A DNA stretch of 64,000 bases from Celerinatantimonas yamalensis (lineage in GTDB: Bacteria > Pseudomonadota > Gammaproteobacteria > Enterobacterales > Celerinatantimonadaceae). A program made the translations under genes and the position numbers. Shown piece by piece: positions 26,879-36,995 of this stretch (position 1 is its first letter; every line of letters starts with the position of its first letter). The DNA lies in contig NZ_JBEQCT010000002.1 of assembly GCF_046054155.1 (NCBI RefSeq), forward strand, positions 62,001 to 126,000, in the 5' to 3' direction. Under the pieces are notes generated by a model. The model was not told the DNA's origin and did no database searches. It saw nothing but the letters and a program-made list of their open reading frames with translations.

Positions 26879-27415
26879 ATGTTAACCTCAGAGCGTTTGT
26901 TTTTACGGCCTATCGTTCAGTCAGATTGTGCCAGTCTGTTCAGTATTTATGGCGATCCCAAGACAAACGCGTTTAATCCCTCAGGGCCTTATCCTGACTT
27001 AGTTTATACGCAATCTGTTCTCGACCGGTGGACAAAGCACTGGGATGAATATGGCTTTGGTCATTGGGCAATCATTTCCCCACAAGAATCAAAGGAAGTG
27101 ATCGGGTTTGGCGGGATAACCGTACGCGATTTTTTAGGGACCGAGATAAACAACTTAGGGTATCGATTGGGTGTCAATGGCTGGGGGAAAGGATTCGCAA
27201 CTGAATTTTGCCGAACAGTGATTGAATTTGGTTTTAACCAACTAGGGCTCACCACTATCTCTGCAACCGTACGAGAAAACCACATAGCCTCTCAGCGCGT
27301 GCTAGAAAAAGCAGGACTACACTTCGAAAATTCAGTGAAAGATATACCCGACGCGCCGAAAAGTTTAGTGTTCAACCTCAGCAAGCAAGAATGGCAGGCA
27401 ACGTCGTCCAGATAA
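26879..27415 (+). CDS. GNAT-family N-acetyltransferase (RimJ/RimL-like)
   Basis: This 178-residue protein has the RimJ/RimL subgroup pattern: LTSERLFLRPIVQSD at the start, a beta-bulge acetyl-CoA site around LGYRLGVNGWGKGFATEFCRTVIEFGFNQLG, and the closing ATVRENHIASQRVLEKAGLHFE. Members acetylate N-terminal or side-chain amines of proteins or small molecules; the substrate here is unknown. GGAG lies 8 nt before the ATG. It is monocistronic and flanked by gene-poor sequence with an IS remnant. Confidence 0.9.
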   Translation: MLTSERLFLRPIVQSDCASLFSIYGDPKTNAFNPSGPYPDLVYTQSVLDRWTKHWDEYGFGHWAIISPQESKEVIGFGGITVRDFLGTEINNLGYRLGVNGWGKGFATEFCRTVIEFGFNQLGLTTISATVRENHIASQRVLEKAGLHFENSVKDIPDAPKSLVFNLSKQEWQATSSR

Positions 27416-27931
27416 AACTAGTGAATGATGTGACCTAGAAAGCGGCGACATCATCACCCTATCAATGGATAGGACAACATAGTGATCTAAAATCAGCGAT
27501 GGAAGTATCACGCTAAGACGACAGTGGGCAGAATAAGCAAAAGAACTGTGGTTCCCAAATTTGTTTCGATATAGCTCTCACGCCTTGGGCAAACACGGCG
27601 CTATGCAATAACCCTGAACCGACTAAATGGGCTCAAGGTCTGCGTATCTCAACCACTATTTTTCATATCCGCTATGAATTGCTAAGCGTAATCGGTGATC
27701 TGAGCAGAGCGATCTGATGCCAAGAACAGCATAAGCAAGACTTATCGAAAAAGAAATGCGCTTTACTCAGCAGGAAAATAGCACGGCTATCATTTTTATA
27801 AGACTGGCTACCCACAAATTTTTTCAGATAATCAACTTGTTGGTTTCACTCGCATTAATTCGATTCCCCAAATAATACCTGCTATAGTTTAATAATAATC
27901 TCTTGCTGGCCAATGCATACGAGCTCCCATA
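27416..27931. other. Gene-poor stretch, nothing recognised
   Basis: About 516 nt without a plausible coding frame, repeat or RNA that I can identify. The end must hold the promoter of the HD-GYP gene, but no convincing hexamers stand out. Confidence 0.5.
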
Positions 27932-30900
27932 ATGCGTAGATTAAAGCATATAGCGTTTAGTATGAGGGTGACTGTCGTATCGTTGTTCACCATTTTGTCA
28001 ATTGTTATTGTTGCCGTCGCATTAGGATTGCAATACTACTTTAGCCAATCACTTGCTCACGATGCTGCAAAGACGCAATTTAATCATGTTGCTCAAAGAA
28101 TTAGTGATGAAATACGAACACTTGATAGACGCAGTACTGCGGTTGTGTCGCTGTTATCGCAATACTTAGAGAACGAAAAAACGGCCAATATTGATTCAAA
28201 GAAAAATTTAGTGCTTATGATGGCTCAAGCGATGAAGCAAGCACCGTTCCTATATGCCATGTATGTGGGCTATCCCAATGGAGATTTCTACGAACTTGTT
28301 AATTTAAATAATAGTGCAATTGCGAAAAGGCAACTTGCGGCAGCAGCACAAGACCGATGGGTTATTATCTATATCCATAATACGCCACAAGGGCGCAGAA
28401 AAGAAACGCTGTATTATAACTCATCCTTTATTCTGACTCATAAAAAAATCGAAAAAAGCAATTTTTATTCAAATGTCAGGCCTTGGTACCACGATGCATT
28501 AATAACAAATGACATAATTAAAACATCACCCTATTTATTCGCAAACACACAATCACCTGGAGTCACTTATGCAAAAAAAATAGCGGGAAGCAAGGAAGTA
28601 ATAGCAGCAGATGTTTCACTAGAAATATTAAATCATTATCTAAAAATATCACGGCCTAGTGACCAATCTGAAACAATTATTTTTGATAAAAATGGGAATA
28701 TTACTGCTGATTCGCTAGAGTTAAAGAACCGGCAAGAACACCTAAAGGCAACACAATTAAATCTTACTAAGGAGGAAAAAAGCTATATCAAAAGCCTTGG
28801 TACTTTAGTCGTTTCCAATGAATTAAATTGGCCTCCGTTTGATTTTTCAATCAGTGGTGTGCCACAAGGGTACTCTATCGATGTCATGAAACTACTGGCG
28901 CAAAAATTAGGACTAAAAATTAGTTTTTCAAATGGATATAACTGGCATTCACTGACTAGTTTATTTAAACAAAACCAGATAGATATCTTACATTCTATTT
29001 TTAAAAACCCAACTAGAGAAAGCTGGGGTTTATATACACAGCCCTATATCAAACTATCGACTGCCATCGCTAGTTTAGCGAAAGAAAGCGATTTTCATTC
29101 TATGAGTCAACTGAATGGAAAAATAGTCGCCATTCCGAAAGATTGGGCATTGATGGAATTAATGAAAAAGAATTATCCTCTGATCCATATTAAAGAGGTA
29201 AAAGATAGTCTAGAGGCGCTAGTTGCTGTTCAAGAAAAACATGCTGATGCCACGATTGATACAAATTATGTGTTACGCTATTTAACAAATATTCATAAAT
29301 TTAATAAAATTAATATTTATGATTTACCTAAAAAAAGTTCTCTAAATGAAAATCAGGACTTATCTATCCTCATTCATAATCATGATCCCCAATTAAGAGA
29401 CTTATTGAATAAAGCCATTCAATCAATTACACCAAGGGAGCATCACTATTTCAAGTTAAGATGGCTAGATAAAAATTCTATATCCAACATTAATAACAGA
29501 TTATGGGCAGGTGTTGTCCCTGATCAGTCGTTCACTCAACTTGCTAAATTAGTAACCGACAAGTCACCAAACAAGGTAATCGATAGTGTTAAAATTGATG
29601 GTATAAATTATATAATTTACGTACATAAAATGAAATATAATCTTGGCAATGGAAACTACATTGGGGTAATGACACCGACATCAGATATTGAAGAACCCTA
29701 CATGGTTAAAGTTTACATTTCATTGACTTTAACATTAGTTATATTAGTTTTAATGACCCCTATATTAATTTACCTTTCTAGAATGATTGTTCTACCCGTT
29801 AAGCGATTATCCATTCAAAACATGCATATTAAAAATCGTGAATTTTCATCTTTAAATAAAATAAAAAGTCATATCACTGAAATAAATGAGTTATCAAGCT
29901 CAATGTATTCTATGAGTATTTCTATTGTTAAACATGAACAGAAACAGAAAAAACTACTCGATTCATTTATCCAATTAATTGCTCAAACCATTGATGACAA
30001 ATCACCTTTTACAGGTAAACATTGTGCCCGAGTTCCTGAACTCGCTATGATGCTAGCACAAGCGGCTAATACTAGTCCTTTACCGATTTTCAAAAATTTT
30101 GATTTTGATGATCAGAAAAAGCAATATGAATTTAACATTGCAGCATGGTTACACGATTGTGGAAAAATAACTACACCTGAACATATTATTGATAAAGGCA
30201 GTAAACTAGAGACTATTTATAATAGAATCCATGAAATCCGTACACGTTTTGAAGTTCTTTGGCGTGATATTGAAATTGATTATTGGAAAAGTCGATCATT
30301 GGGCGAGGATAAAGCGTTACTAGATATTGATTTGCGAGAAAAACAAAAGCAGATTCTGGATGACTTTGCGTTTATTGCACAATGTAATATTGGTACTGAG
30401 AGCATGGATAAAATGAAACTGCAACGAATCCAACAAATTGCAGCGCTCACATGGACTCGCCACTTTGATGATCGACTGGGTCTATCGCCACAGGAATCCA
30501 AGGTGGCAGCCCAATCCCCATCACATCCCTTGCCTGTTACAGAACATCTATTGGCCGATAAACCCGAACATCTATTTCCTTGGACCCACAATCCAAGATA
30601 CCAAATGCGTGATGAAATAAATATGATAATTCCCAAGTTATCTGCCAACACGGGTGAACTATATAACTTGTCGATACCTAAAGGCACTCTCACTGCAGAG
30701 GAACGCTTTAGGATCAATGAACATATTATTTCAACTATCAGTATGCTCGAATCATTGCCTCTACCCGCGGAGCTCGCCAGAGTCCCTGAAATTGCTGGAG
30801 GGCACCATGAAACACTGATAGGCACTGGTTATCCAAAAGGATTAACAGCAAAAGATTTATCTATGGAAGCACGAATATTGGCAATCGCCGATGTATTTGA

Positions 30901-31120
30901 AGCGCTCACAGCGTCTGATCGCCCCTATAAAAAAGCAAAAACACTCAGTGAAGCCTTAGCTATTCTTGCAGTTATGGTGCAAGAGAAAAAACTTGATCCT
31001 GATGTATTTAACTTATTAATCACAAGCAATGTATATAAAAAATACGCTGAAAAATTCTTAGATCAATCCCAATGTGATGAATGCGACGTCAGCAAATATT
31101 TGCTAGAACATCCACACTAA
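27932..31120 (+). CDS. Membrane sensor HD-GYP phosphodiesterase with periplasmic binding domains
   Basis: This 1062-residue protein starts with a TM helix (residues about 12-36), followed by a Cache-like periplasmic region to about 235 (YFSQSLAHDAA..., VRPWYHDAL). Next is a solute-binding type 3 domain at about 280-510 (LVVSNELNWPPFDF..., GYSIDVMKLLAQKLGL), then a second TM near 600 and a HAMP-like linker. The HD-GYP domain has His741-Asp742 (HDCGK) and HHE at 958-960 with GTGYP at 964-968. HD-GYP enzymes hydrolyse cyclic di-GMP. The gap of about 215 residues between HD and HHE is far longer than in classical members. Base composition is AT-rich over the sensor half. Confidence 0.88.
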   Translation: MRRLKHIAFSMRVTVVSLFTILSIVIVAVALGLQYYFSQSLAHDAAKTQFNHVAQRISDEIRTLDRRSTAVVSLLSQYLENEKTANIDSKKNLVLMMAQAMKQAPFLYAMYVGYPNGDFYELVNLNNSAIAKRQLAAAAQDRWVIIYIHNTPQGRRKETLYYNSSFILTHKKIEKSNFYSNVRPWYHDALITNDIIKTSPYLFANTQSPGVTYAKKIAGSKEVIAADVSLEILNHYLKISRPSDQSETIIFDKNGNITADSLELKNRQEHLKATQLNLTKEEKSYIKSLGTLVVSNELNWPPFDFSISGVPQGYSIDVMKLLAQKLGLKISFSNGYNWHSLTSLFKQNQIDILHSIFKNPTRESWGLYTQPYIKLSTAIASLAKESDFHSMSQLNGKIVAIPKDWALMELMKKNYPLIHIKEVKDSLEALVAVQEKHADATIDTNYVLRYLTNIHKFNKINIYDLPKKSSLNENQDLSILIHNHDPQLRDLLNKAIQSITPREHHYFKLRWLDKNSISNINNRLWAGVVPDQSFTQLAKLVTDKSPNKVIDSVKIDGINYIIYVHKMKYNLGNGNYIGVMTPTSDIEEPYMVKVYISLTLTLVILVLMTPILIYLSRMIVLPVKRLSIQNMHIKNREFSSLNKIKSHITEINELSSSMYSMSISIVKHEQKQKKLLDSFIQLIAQTIDDKSPFTGKHCARVPELAMMLAQAANTSPLPIFKNFDFDDQKKQYEFNIAAWLHDCGKITTPEHIIDKGSKLETIYNRIHEIRTRFEVLWRDIEIDYWKSRSLGEDKALLDIDLREKQKQILDDFAFIAQCNIGTESMDKMKLQRIQQIAALTWTRHFDDRLGLSPQESKVAAQSPSHPLPVTEHLLADKPEHLFPWTHNPRYQMRDEINMIIPKLSANTGELYNLSIPKGTLTAEERFRINEHIISTISMLESLPLPAELARVPEIAGGHHETLIGTGYPKGLTAKDLSMEARILAIADVFEALTASDRPYKKAKTLSEALAILAVMVQEKKLDPDVFNLLITSNVYKKYAEKFLDQSQCDECDVSKYLLEHPH

Positions 31121-31930
31121 GTTGTCCGCAAATGATAAGCATTAGCGTAAAGGCCGCTAGTACTTGTTCATAGATTGTCATTCAAAAATATAAGTAATAA
31201 CTCACTTATAAAGAATTCTCTAGCCTACAGGAGGCCATATATTCCTAACAATGGCGACTAGTTGTCAATTACGGAATCAATATGGCTGCTCAATCAAAAT
31301 AAATGAATGCGAATTATCGGAAATGACGACACTGCGCACTGAACATGACGAGTCACGTCAATTCAGTTATTATTCAATGTCATTTCAATCGGTTAGTCGT
31401 TGATGGTGAAATTGCGGACATATTTAAAAACAGTTAAACAATTCTCTTTCAATCAAGACCGTCATAATACAGCTGCACAGAAACCACGTTCCATATTTTC
31501 TGGCAACAATGACTGACCGTAAAATATATTTAACAAATCCCATATACACTCATGTTAAAATAAATCTTATTCTATAATAATTAATTAGTTGAATTGACTA
31601 ATTAATTTAACTAATATTGACAAGTTACAAAAAAAATAATAAAATATATTATTTATTAGTATAACCCTTAATTTAAAAAGCGATTTCATTATTAAATCAA
31701 CCAGTTGTCGTCATAGGCCATTAGTGTGGCATTGATAGGTGAAATGCTTAAACCATTGACTTAGTTACGAAAAAAAATTCATATAATATATTGGTTTTTT
31801 CTTCGTTAATATATCAATCATACTTGGGTTAATAACTTCTGTAGTATTGCGCATTGAATTACTTTATAAAGCAATCAGTTATCGCGATAATATTACAAAA
31901 ATATTTTTTAAAATTACTGAGATCCGAACT
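31121..31930. other. Long AT-rich region upstream of the chemoreceptor
   Basis: No gene seen. It is strongly AT-rich after 31540 and contains the inverted repeat at 31579-31607. It should carry the promoter of the chemoreceptor gene, but no definite sigma-28 or sigma-70 elements were found. Confidence 0.5.
31579..31607. repeat. Perfect AT-rich inverted repeat upstream of the chemoreceptor
   Basis: AATTAATTAGT (31579-31589) and ACTAATTAATT (31597-31607) are exact inverse copies around a 7-nt centre TGAATTG. It is located about 320 nt before the chemoreceptor start. It could be a regulator or H-NS-type target; function unknown. Confidence 0.5.
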
Positions 31931-33829
31931 ATGAACAAATTTTCGCTCCGTAAAAAAATTCTTATTCTTACGATACTATGCTTTTCAGTATCTTTTGTAG
32001 CATTGGTAATTCAAAATATAACTGCCTTACAAAAAAATATTGAGTCCAGTTTAGAAGGTGAAGTGAATTTACTGTCTGAGGTAATTACTGACAGTGTCGG
32101 AAACTGGATGCTAGATCGGAAGAACGCCGTTAGAGAGTTAGCAAAAACAATTTCAGATCATCCCGAAGTAAAACCTTACATATTTTTAGAGCAAGTAAAA
32201 AAAGGCTTAGGATTTTCGATCACTTATTTTGGTACTGACAAAGGAGTCATGAATCGCAATGATCCAGATCCTAGCTTAAATCCACCTGGTTACGATCCTC
32301 GGGTGCGAAGTTGGTACAAAGGTGCTCAGCAGGCAAATGGTAGTTTTCTCACATCTCCCTTTGTTTCTGCAACAACAAAGCAAACTGTTGTTACTTTATC
32401 AGACCCCGTAATCGTCAATAATCGTTTTGTTGGTGCAGTCGGTGCGAACCTCACTTTAGAGCAACTGACCAAGTATATAAACAAACTACATGTACCAGGT
32501 AATGGCTACGCCATTGTCGTCGATAAGAGTGATCAAGTGATCGCGGATCCGAATGCGAATAGACAAGATAAAAAGGCCTCTGATATCAATGCAAATTTTA
32601 CCGGCCCCTCATTAGCAAATTTAGTCGCTAAGCATTCACTTCAGAATATGTCACTAGACAATCGAGATCGTCTTGTCTTTGCACAAGATATTCCACATTC
32701 CAATTGGTCGCTCATTTTAGTCATGGATAAAGATACACTCTATGCGCCTCTACACAGCCAAATGATTCGGCAGATAACGATCAGTTTCATCATCTTGGTG
32801 GTGGTATTGCTTATTATGTCTTTCTTATTAAAAATAATGTTTAAAAACCTTAGCGAAATCACTAAAAGTCTAGATGAAATTGCCAGTGGCAATGGCGATT
32901 TAACGATTCGTTTAGATGTCAATAGTGGTGACGAAATCGGTCAACTAGCAACCAGTTTTAATCGCTTTGTTGAACAATTACACGGCATTATTAGTCGGCT
33001 ACGCAGCACCTCTATAGACTTGTTATCGGAAGCGGAAGGAGTTTCTACAGTTTCGACGCAACAGAATGACAGATTACGACGTCATCAAAGTGAGATTCAT
33101 ATGGTCGCAACCGCTGTGACTGAAATGGCTTCAGCGACGCAAGAAATATCATCGAATGCTGAGCAAACGGCTCTTTCTGCGCAGCAATGTGTATCCATTA
33201 GTGAAAAAGGTCGACAAGAAGTTGAGAAAAGCCAAAATTCAACTGAAGGATTAGCTGGAGAAGTGGGCCGCGCGAGCAGTATTATCGGCGACCTCAATCA
33301 ACACGTACAAAGTATTAGCTCTATTTTATCAACCATCAGTGGTATATCAGAGCAAACCAATCTACTCGCATTAAATGCTGCGATTGAAGCCGCACGAGCG
33401 GGCGAGCAAGGGAGAGGTTTTGCCGTTGTAGCCGATGAAGTACGTGTCTTATCGCAAAGAACACATAGCTCCACTCAAGAGATCCAAGGCATGATTGAAT
33501 CACTGCAAACTGCGGCGCAAAATGCGGTACAAGCCACAGACAAAGGCAAAGATTTAGCCAACAAAAGTGTGGCTGATGCAGAAGAGGCAAATCAGAGCTT
33601 AGGTCAAATCCTCGAGTCAGTTCATAAAATCAACGAGATGGCTGCACAAATTGCAACAGCTGCAGAAGAACAATCTGCGGTCACATCTGAAATCAGTAAC
33701 AATACCGAAACGATCAGAGGCGTTGGTGATGAAATGTCTAAAGCAAGTCAGCTTGCTGCCGAACAAGCTCGAAAATTACATGAACTAGGTAAACAAATAA
33801 ATCAGGAAGTTGATAATTTCCGACTGTAA
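31931..33829 (+). CDS. Methyl-accepting chemotaxis protein, dCache type
   Basis: This chemoreceptor has about 632 residues. TM1 (KILILTILCFSVSFVALVIQ) is followed by a double-Cache ligand domain (YDPRVRSWYKGA..., SPFVSATTKQTVVTLSDPV, VGANLTLEQL), TM2 near 280, HAMP, and a cytoplasmic signalling hairpin with EQTNLLALNAAIEAARAGEQGRGFAVVADEVR. The R-x-WY part of the amino-acid-binding Cache motif is present, but the later Asp (GADLT in typical members) is Asn, so amino-acid sensing is uncertain. I chose the ATG at 31931; a TTG 28 codons upstream lacks a ribosome site. No che genes are near; the receptor is an orphan. Confidence 0.93.
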   Translation: MNKFSLRKKILILTILCFSVSFVALVIQNITALQKNIESSLEGEVNLLSEVITDSVGNWMLDRKNAVRELAKTISDHPEVKPYIFLEQVKKGLGFSITYFGTDKGVMNRNDPDPSLNPPGYDPRVRSWYKGAQQANGSFLTSPFVSATTKQTVVTLSDPVIVNNRFVGAVGANLTLEQLTKYINKLHVPGNGYAIVVDKSDQVIADPNANRQDKKASDINANFTGPSLANLVAKHSLQNMSLDNRDRLVFAQDIPHSNWSLILVMDKDTLYAPLHSQMIRQITISFIILVVVLLIMSFLLKIMFKNLSEITKSLDEIASGNGDLTIRLDVNSGDEIGQLATSFNRFVEQLHGIISRLRSTSIDLLSEAEGVSTVSTQQNDRLRRHQSEIHMVATAVTEMASATQEISSNAEQTALSAQQCVSISEKGRQEVEKSQNSTEGLAGEVGRASSIIGDLNQHVQSISSILSTISGISEQTNLLALNAAIEAARAGEQGRGFAVVADEVRVLSQRTHSSTQEIQGMIESLQTAAQNAVQATDKGKDLANKSVADAEEANQSLGQILESVHKINEMAAQIATAAEEQSAVTSEISNNTETIRGVGDEMSKASQLAAEQARKLHELGKQINQEVDNFRL

Positions 33830-33856
33830 TATTTATTTCGTTTCGCAATAAAACAG

Positions 33857-33884
33857 GGCGGCATTGCCCATATTGCCGCCTTTT
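33857..33884 (+). terminator. Terminator of the chemoreceptor gene
   Basis: GGCGGCA (33857-33863) pairs with TGCCGCC (33874-33880), loop 10 nt, followed by TTTTAT. It begins 28 nt after the stop codon. Confidence 0.75.
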
Positions 33885-34696
33885 ATGCTTATAGATAACA
33901 ACCTAGGTTAAATATCGAGAACAGCCAAATAGCTATTTTTCTAAACCCCCATCGATTAGCCGTAATGTGCTAGCAGTTGTTCCCCACTAGCGTTGAACCT
34001 CAAGGCATTCGTAAGGACCAAACTCGCTGTCAGCCAATAACTGCTAAAGTTCTAAGCATGTGTGAAATAAGATCGACGATACCGATATCTCACCCATACG
34101 AGTCAATCCACAAATGCCGTTTTGCAGCAGATCATTAAATGCTAATCCAAACATTTGATGACGTTTAACCCTATCACTTATCCGATCAGCAAAAAATCTC
34201 TCTAACGATTTTGGATACCGCCAAAAAATTGAGCATGCCTATAAAAACGAAGAACAAGCCCTGAAGTACCAAATACTGATGTTTGAAAACTAATGAACTG
34301 CATACGTGTTGTCAAGAACCCGCAGCAGGGTCAAACAACTCACTAACTTTTAATTCAAAAACCACTAATACACTCTGCAACGAACAAATTTTACGGTTGT
34401 AGATAATCCAAACCAATCATCTCTCTAGAAAAGGACTTTTAACACCCCGATGGGCTTAATTAACGGGGAACATGAAGGAATGACTCCCAGTACAGACAGA
34501 AACAGAGCCAATGACTCCATACAGAGTCGCTCAATCATGAGTATACAAGTCACGGTTAAAGTAACCGTTTAGCCTGCTTAAAACAGATTTAAAAACGAGC
34601 GTAATGAACCTTCACTATCTTTTCTAGCAATTTAGTTTTTCTTAAGGTATCAATCATTTAGGGAAACTTAATCAGAGTCAATTTAAGATGGCTTAA
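33885..34696. other. Gene-poor stretch before the repressor gene
   Basis: About 810 nt without a supportable gene, RNA or repeat. No plausible long frame on either strand. It may be decayed accessory DNA. Confidence 0.45.
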
Positions 34697-35341
34697 ATGA
34701 ATACCTTATATGAACGGCTAAAGGGTTGTAGAACCCATGCAGGATTGACTCAGCAACAGCTTGCCAAAGCCGTTGGGGTCAGTCATGTCACTATTTCGCA
34801 GTGGGAACGGGGCGATACAACACCTAAGGGCAGCAATCTCTATCAGCTTGCCAAAGTGCTAAACTGTTCAGCTGAGTGGTTACTCTATGGCCTAGGGGAG
34901 ATGCCAAGTAACACAGTCAACTTACTTGCCAATGTAACTGATGGGCCGATCATAAAGGGATCATATCCATTGATTAGTTGGCAGCAAGCTGGCAATTGGA
35001 CACAAGTTCATGAATCTTATAGTGATCAAGCAACGCAATATTCTTGCCCAGTGAACTGCAGTGAACAGACCTTTGTCTTGAAAGTACAGGGGGTCAGTAT
35101 GGAACCTATTTTCCATGATGGTGATTTGGTTTTTGTCGACCCTAATCTGAAGTATAAACATGGCTCCTATGTCATTGTACGATTAGACGGTCACCATGAA
35201 GCAACGTTCAGGCAGTTAATCGTTGAGGGTGGGCATCACTATCTAAAGCCAATCAACCCCAATTGGCCTGAGCCAATCATCTCGCTCACTGGCCATAGTC
35301 ATGTTGTTGGTGTTGTCATTTTTTCTGGGCGAATATTCTAG
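34697..35341 (+). CDS. CI/LexA-like repressor (XRE HTH plus S24 peptidase fold), lysine replaced
   Basis: This 214-residue phage-type repressor has an XRE helix-turn-helix at residues about 17-55 (LTQQQLAKAVGVSHVTISQWERG) and a C-terminal S24 domain. The Ala98-Gly99 cleavage bond (WQQAG) and nucleophile Ser134 (GVSMEP) are present. The segment that normally carries the general-base Lys (EATFK) reads EATFRQ, with Arg172 encoded by AGG. RecA-stimulated self-cleavage may therefore be impaired. No divergent cro or other phage genes flank it, so it looks like a leftover or domesticated regulator. Confidence 0.9.
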   Translation: MNTLYERLKGCRTHAGLTQQQLAKAVGVSHVTISQWERGDTTPKGSNLYQLAKVLNCSAEWLLYGLGEMPSNTVNLLANVTDGPIIKGSYPLISWQQAGNWTQVHESYSDQATQYSCPVNCSEQTFVLKVQGVSMEPIFHDGDLVFVDPNLKYKHGSYVIVRLDGHHEATFRQLIVEGGHHYLKPINPNWPEPIISLTGHSHVVGVVIFSGRIF

Positions 35342-35844
35342 GCCTTTATTGTTCATCACTTACCACAATCATCCAATAACTTAGCTGCGATCCAGTATTC
35401 TATGAATACTTCAATACGTTTTCAGCGTACTTGCCACCCGAATTACTTTTCTTATGCACATTAATCTTTCTAATATTTAAGTTTTATTTATTTTTCATTG
35501 ACATGTTAATTAATTTATCTTAAATTTTTAATATAACTTAATATTTTAAAGAACGTCAATTGTCGGATTGCACCAACACCTTATCTGGTGAAACGACAAG
35601 AAGAGCTTATCAAGGGCTCTAGCAAGTTTAGGGTGCAAGACAAACTATCACAGGATTATCTAGGTCAAACAGATAACAAGCCAATAGTAGCAGCCATTAT
35701 CTCTTCACCGATGCCAAAACCCTTCAACACCGATGAGGTTGGTTGCCGATAAAACCACAGCTGTCCACATTAGTTTGAACAATAGGCAGATATCTAGAAC
35801 CATTAAAAATTTCTATTTAACGGGGCTTTATATAGGAGAATACC
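35342..35844. other. Intergenic stretch, nothing recognised
   Basis: About 500 nt, AT-rich around 35470-35560, without a supportable gene. The end carries TATAGGAGAA, a good ribosome site for the next gene. Confidence 0.5.
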
Positions 35845-36210
35845 ATGTTAATCCCTCAAACAACGGCAACAAAGCGACAACGGCTCAGTCCTCAGCTTCG
35901 CCGCGATAGACTTCTCAATACAGCGTTAAAAATCGCTCGCAATTATGGTCTGGCGACAGTGCATCATCAGGCGATTGCCCAAGCCTCCCACACTAGCGTT
36001 GCAACCGTCTTTCATTACTTTCCAACCCGCCAAGCACTCGATGAGGCGCTTACCCAGCATATTATAACGCATGAAAAACCATCTTTACTGCGCCTTGAAG
36101 CCGAACTAGCATTTGTGCGAATGACTTATCAAAATCATACATCGATCTCGGAGTTAGAGCGTCAACTTCCCGAAGAGCGACTCACACTTAGTCGCTATAT
36201 TCACTTTTAA
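35845..36210 (+). CDS. Short TetR-family DNA-binding protein
   Basis: This 121-residue protein has the TetR N-terminal helix-turn-helix (RDRLLNTALKIARNYGLATVHHQAIAQASHTSVATVFHYFPTRQALDEAL, residues about 19-70). The rest is too short (about 50 residues) for the usual ligand-binding and dimer domain; TetR regulators are normally near 200 residues. It may be a truncated gene or a minimal regulator. AGGAG lies 6 nt before the ATG. The target is unknown. Confidence 0.8.
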   Translation: MLIPQTTATKRQRLSPQLRRDRLLNTALKIARNYGLATVHHQAIAQASHTSVATVFHYFPTRQALDEALTQHIITHEKPSLLRLEAELAFVRMTYQNHTSISELERQLPEERLTLSRYIHF

Positions 36211-36942
36211 TACTGCTTCATGGCACATTGATTTGCCATTGAAAAATAATAAAACACGGATTGTGCGTATTTCAATGGCATTTAGGTACAGACATAAGCT
36301 GCCAACGGATATGCGATTTATCGCCACACAAGTGCCTTATATCCATCAACATTAGCAAATAGAAAACAGTCAGTACTCTATATGAGAGATTGTTTTTTTG
36401 AAAAACTCGAAATCACATGAGAAAGAGCAGTTGAGAATGCCGCATTATTCAATCAATTTGTGATGAGTAAGCTGAAACAGTGTGATTGTAACCCTCAGCC
36501 AAAAGGTAAAACTGAAAAATCGGCTTGGAGTGCCGGCGAAAAAACGCGAGCATTCTTTGGATGATCAGATATGCTCGCACCCTGCTCCAAAAATGGGCGG
36601 TGTCAGTTACGTAGCAAAGATTACGTTAAGAATGTGCAAGTAGGCACCACGTTGCTGAAGTAATTAGTCATTCCACCAATAGGGTAAATGGTCAGAGCTC
36701 TATTTAATAAGTTGATGGCCAAATACACTGCCCACGATGAACTAATAGCTCGGATAGATAAACTTTATGTATCAAGTAAGCCCCCTACTTCCTATGCATT
36801 GAATAGAAAGAACAATGATATCACTTCGTTGAATCAAATCGTGGGTTGTACTGCTCGACCATTAGCCCGCTGCCTTATCAGATACGAAATCACACCATAA
36901 ATAGAGCGACCCTGATAGGCAAGCGTGCATCAAACCAATGAA
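36211..36942. other. Gene-poor stretch after the TetR gene
   Basis: No supportable gene. A 70-codon plus-strand frame at 36688-36900 has no recognisable family and a poor ribosome site, so I did not call it. The composition and scattered short frames suggest decayed sequence. Confidence 0.45.
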
Positions 36943-36974
36943 TACAAGCCTCGAAAACGTTAACGAGGCTTGTA
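36943..36974 (-). terminator. Hairpin after the pectate lyase gene
   Basis: TACAAGCCTCG and CGAGGCTTGTA form a perfect 11-bp stem with a 10-nt loop, 21 nt beyond the minus-strand stop codon. The trailing T-run is weak (TTCATT). Confidence 0.65.
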
Positions 36975-36995
36975 CTCATTACATTTTCGTATCCT

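Noticed and set aside
30280..30825. 181-codon frame antisense to the HD-GYP gene
   Set aside because: It is a shadow of the catalytic domain coding strand with no recognisable family or ribosome site.
34697..36210. Prophage around the CI-like repressor and TetR genes
   Set aside because: No structural, replication or lysis genes and no integrase are nearby.
36688..36900. 70-codon plus-strand frame
   Set aside because: No family match, poor ribosome site and location in decayed sequence.
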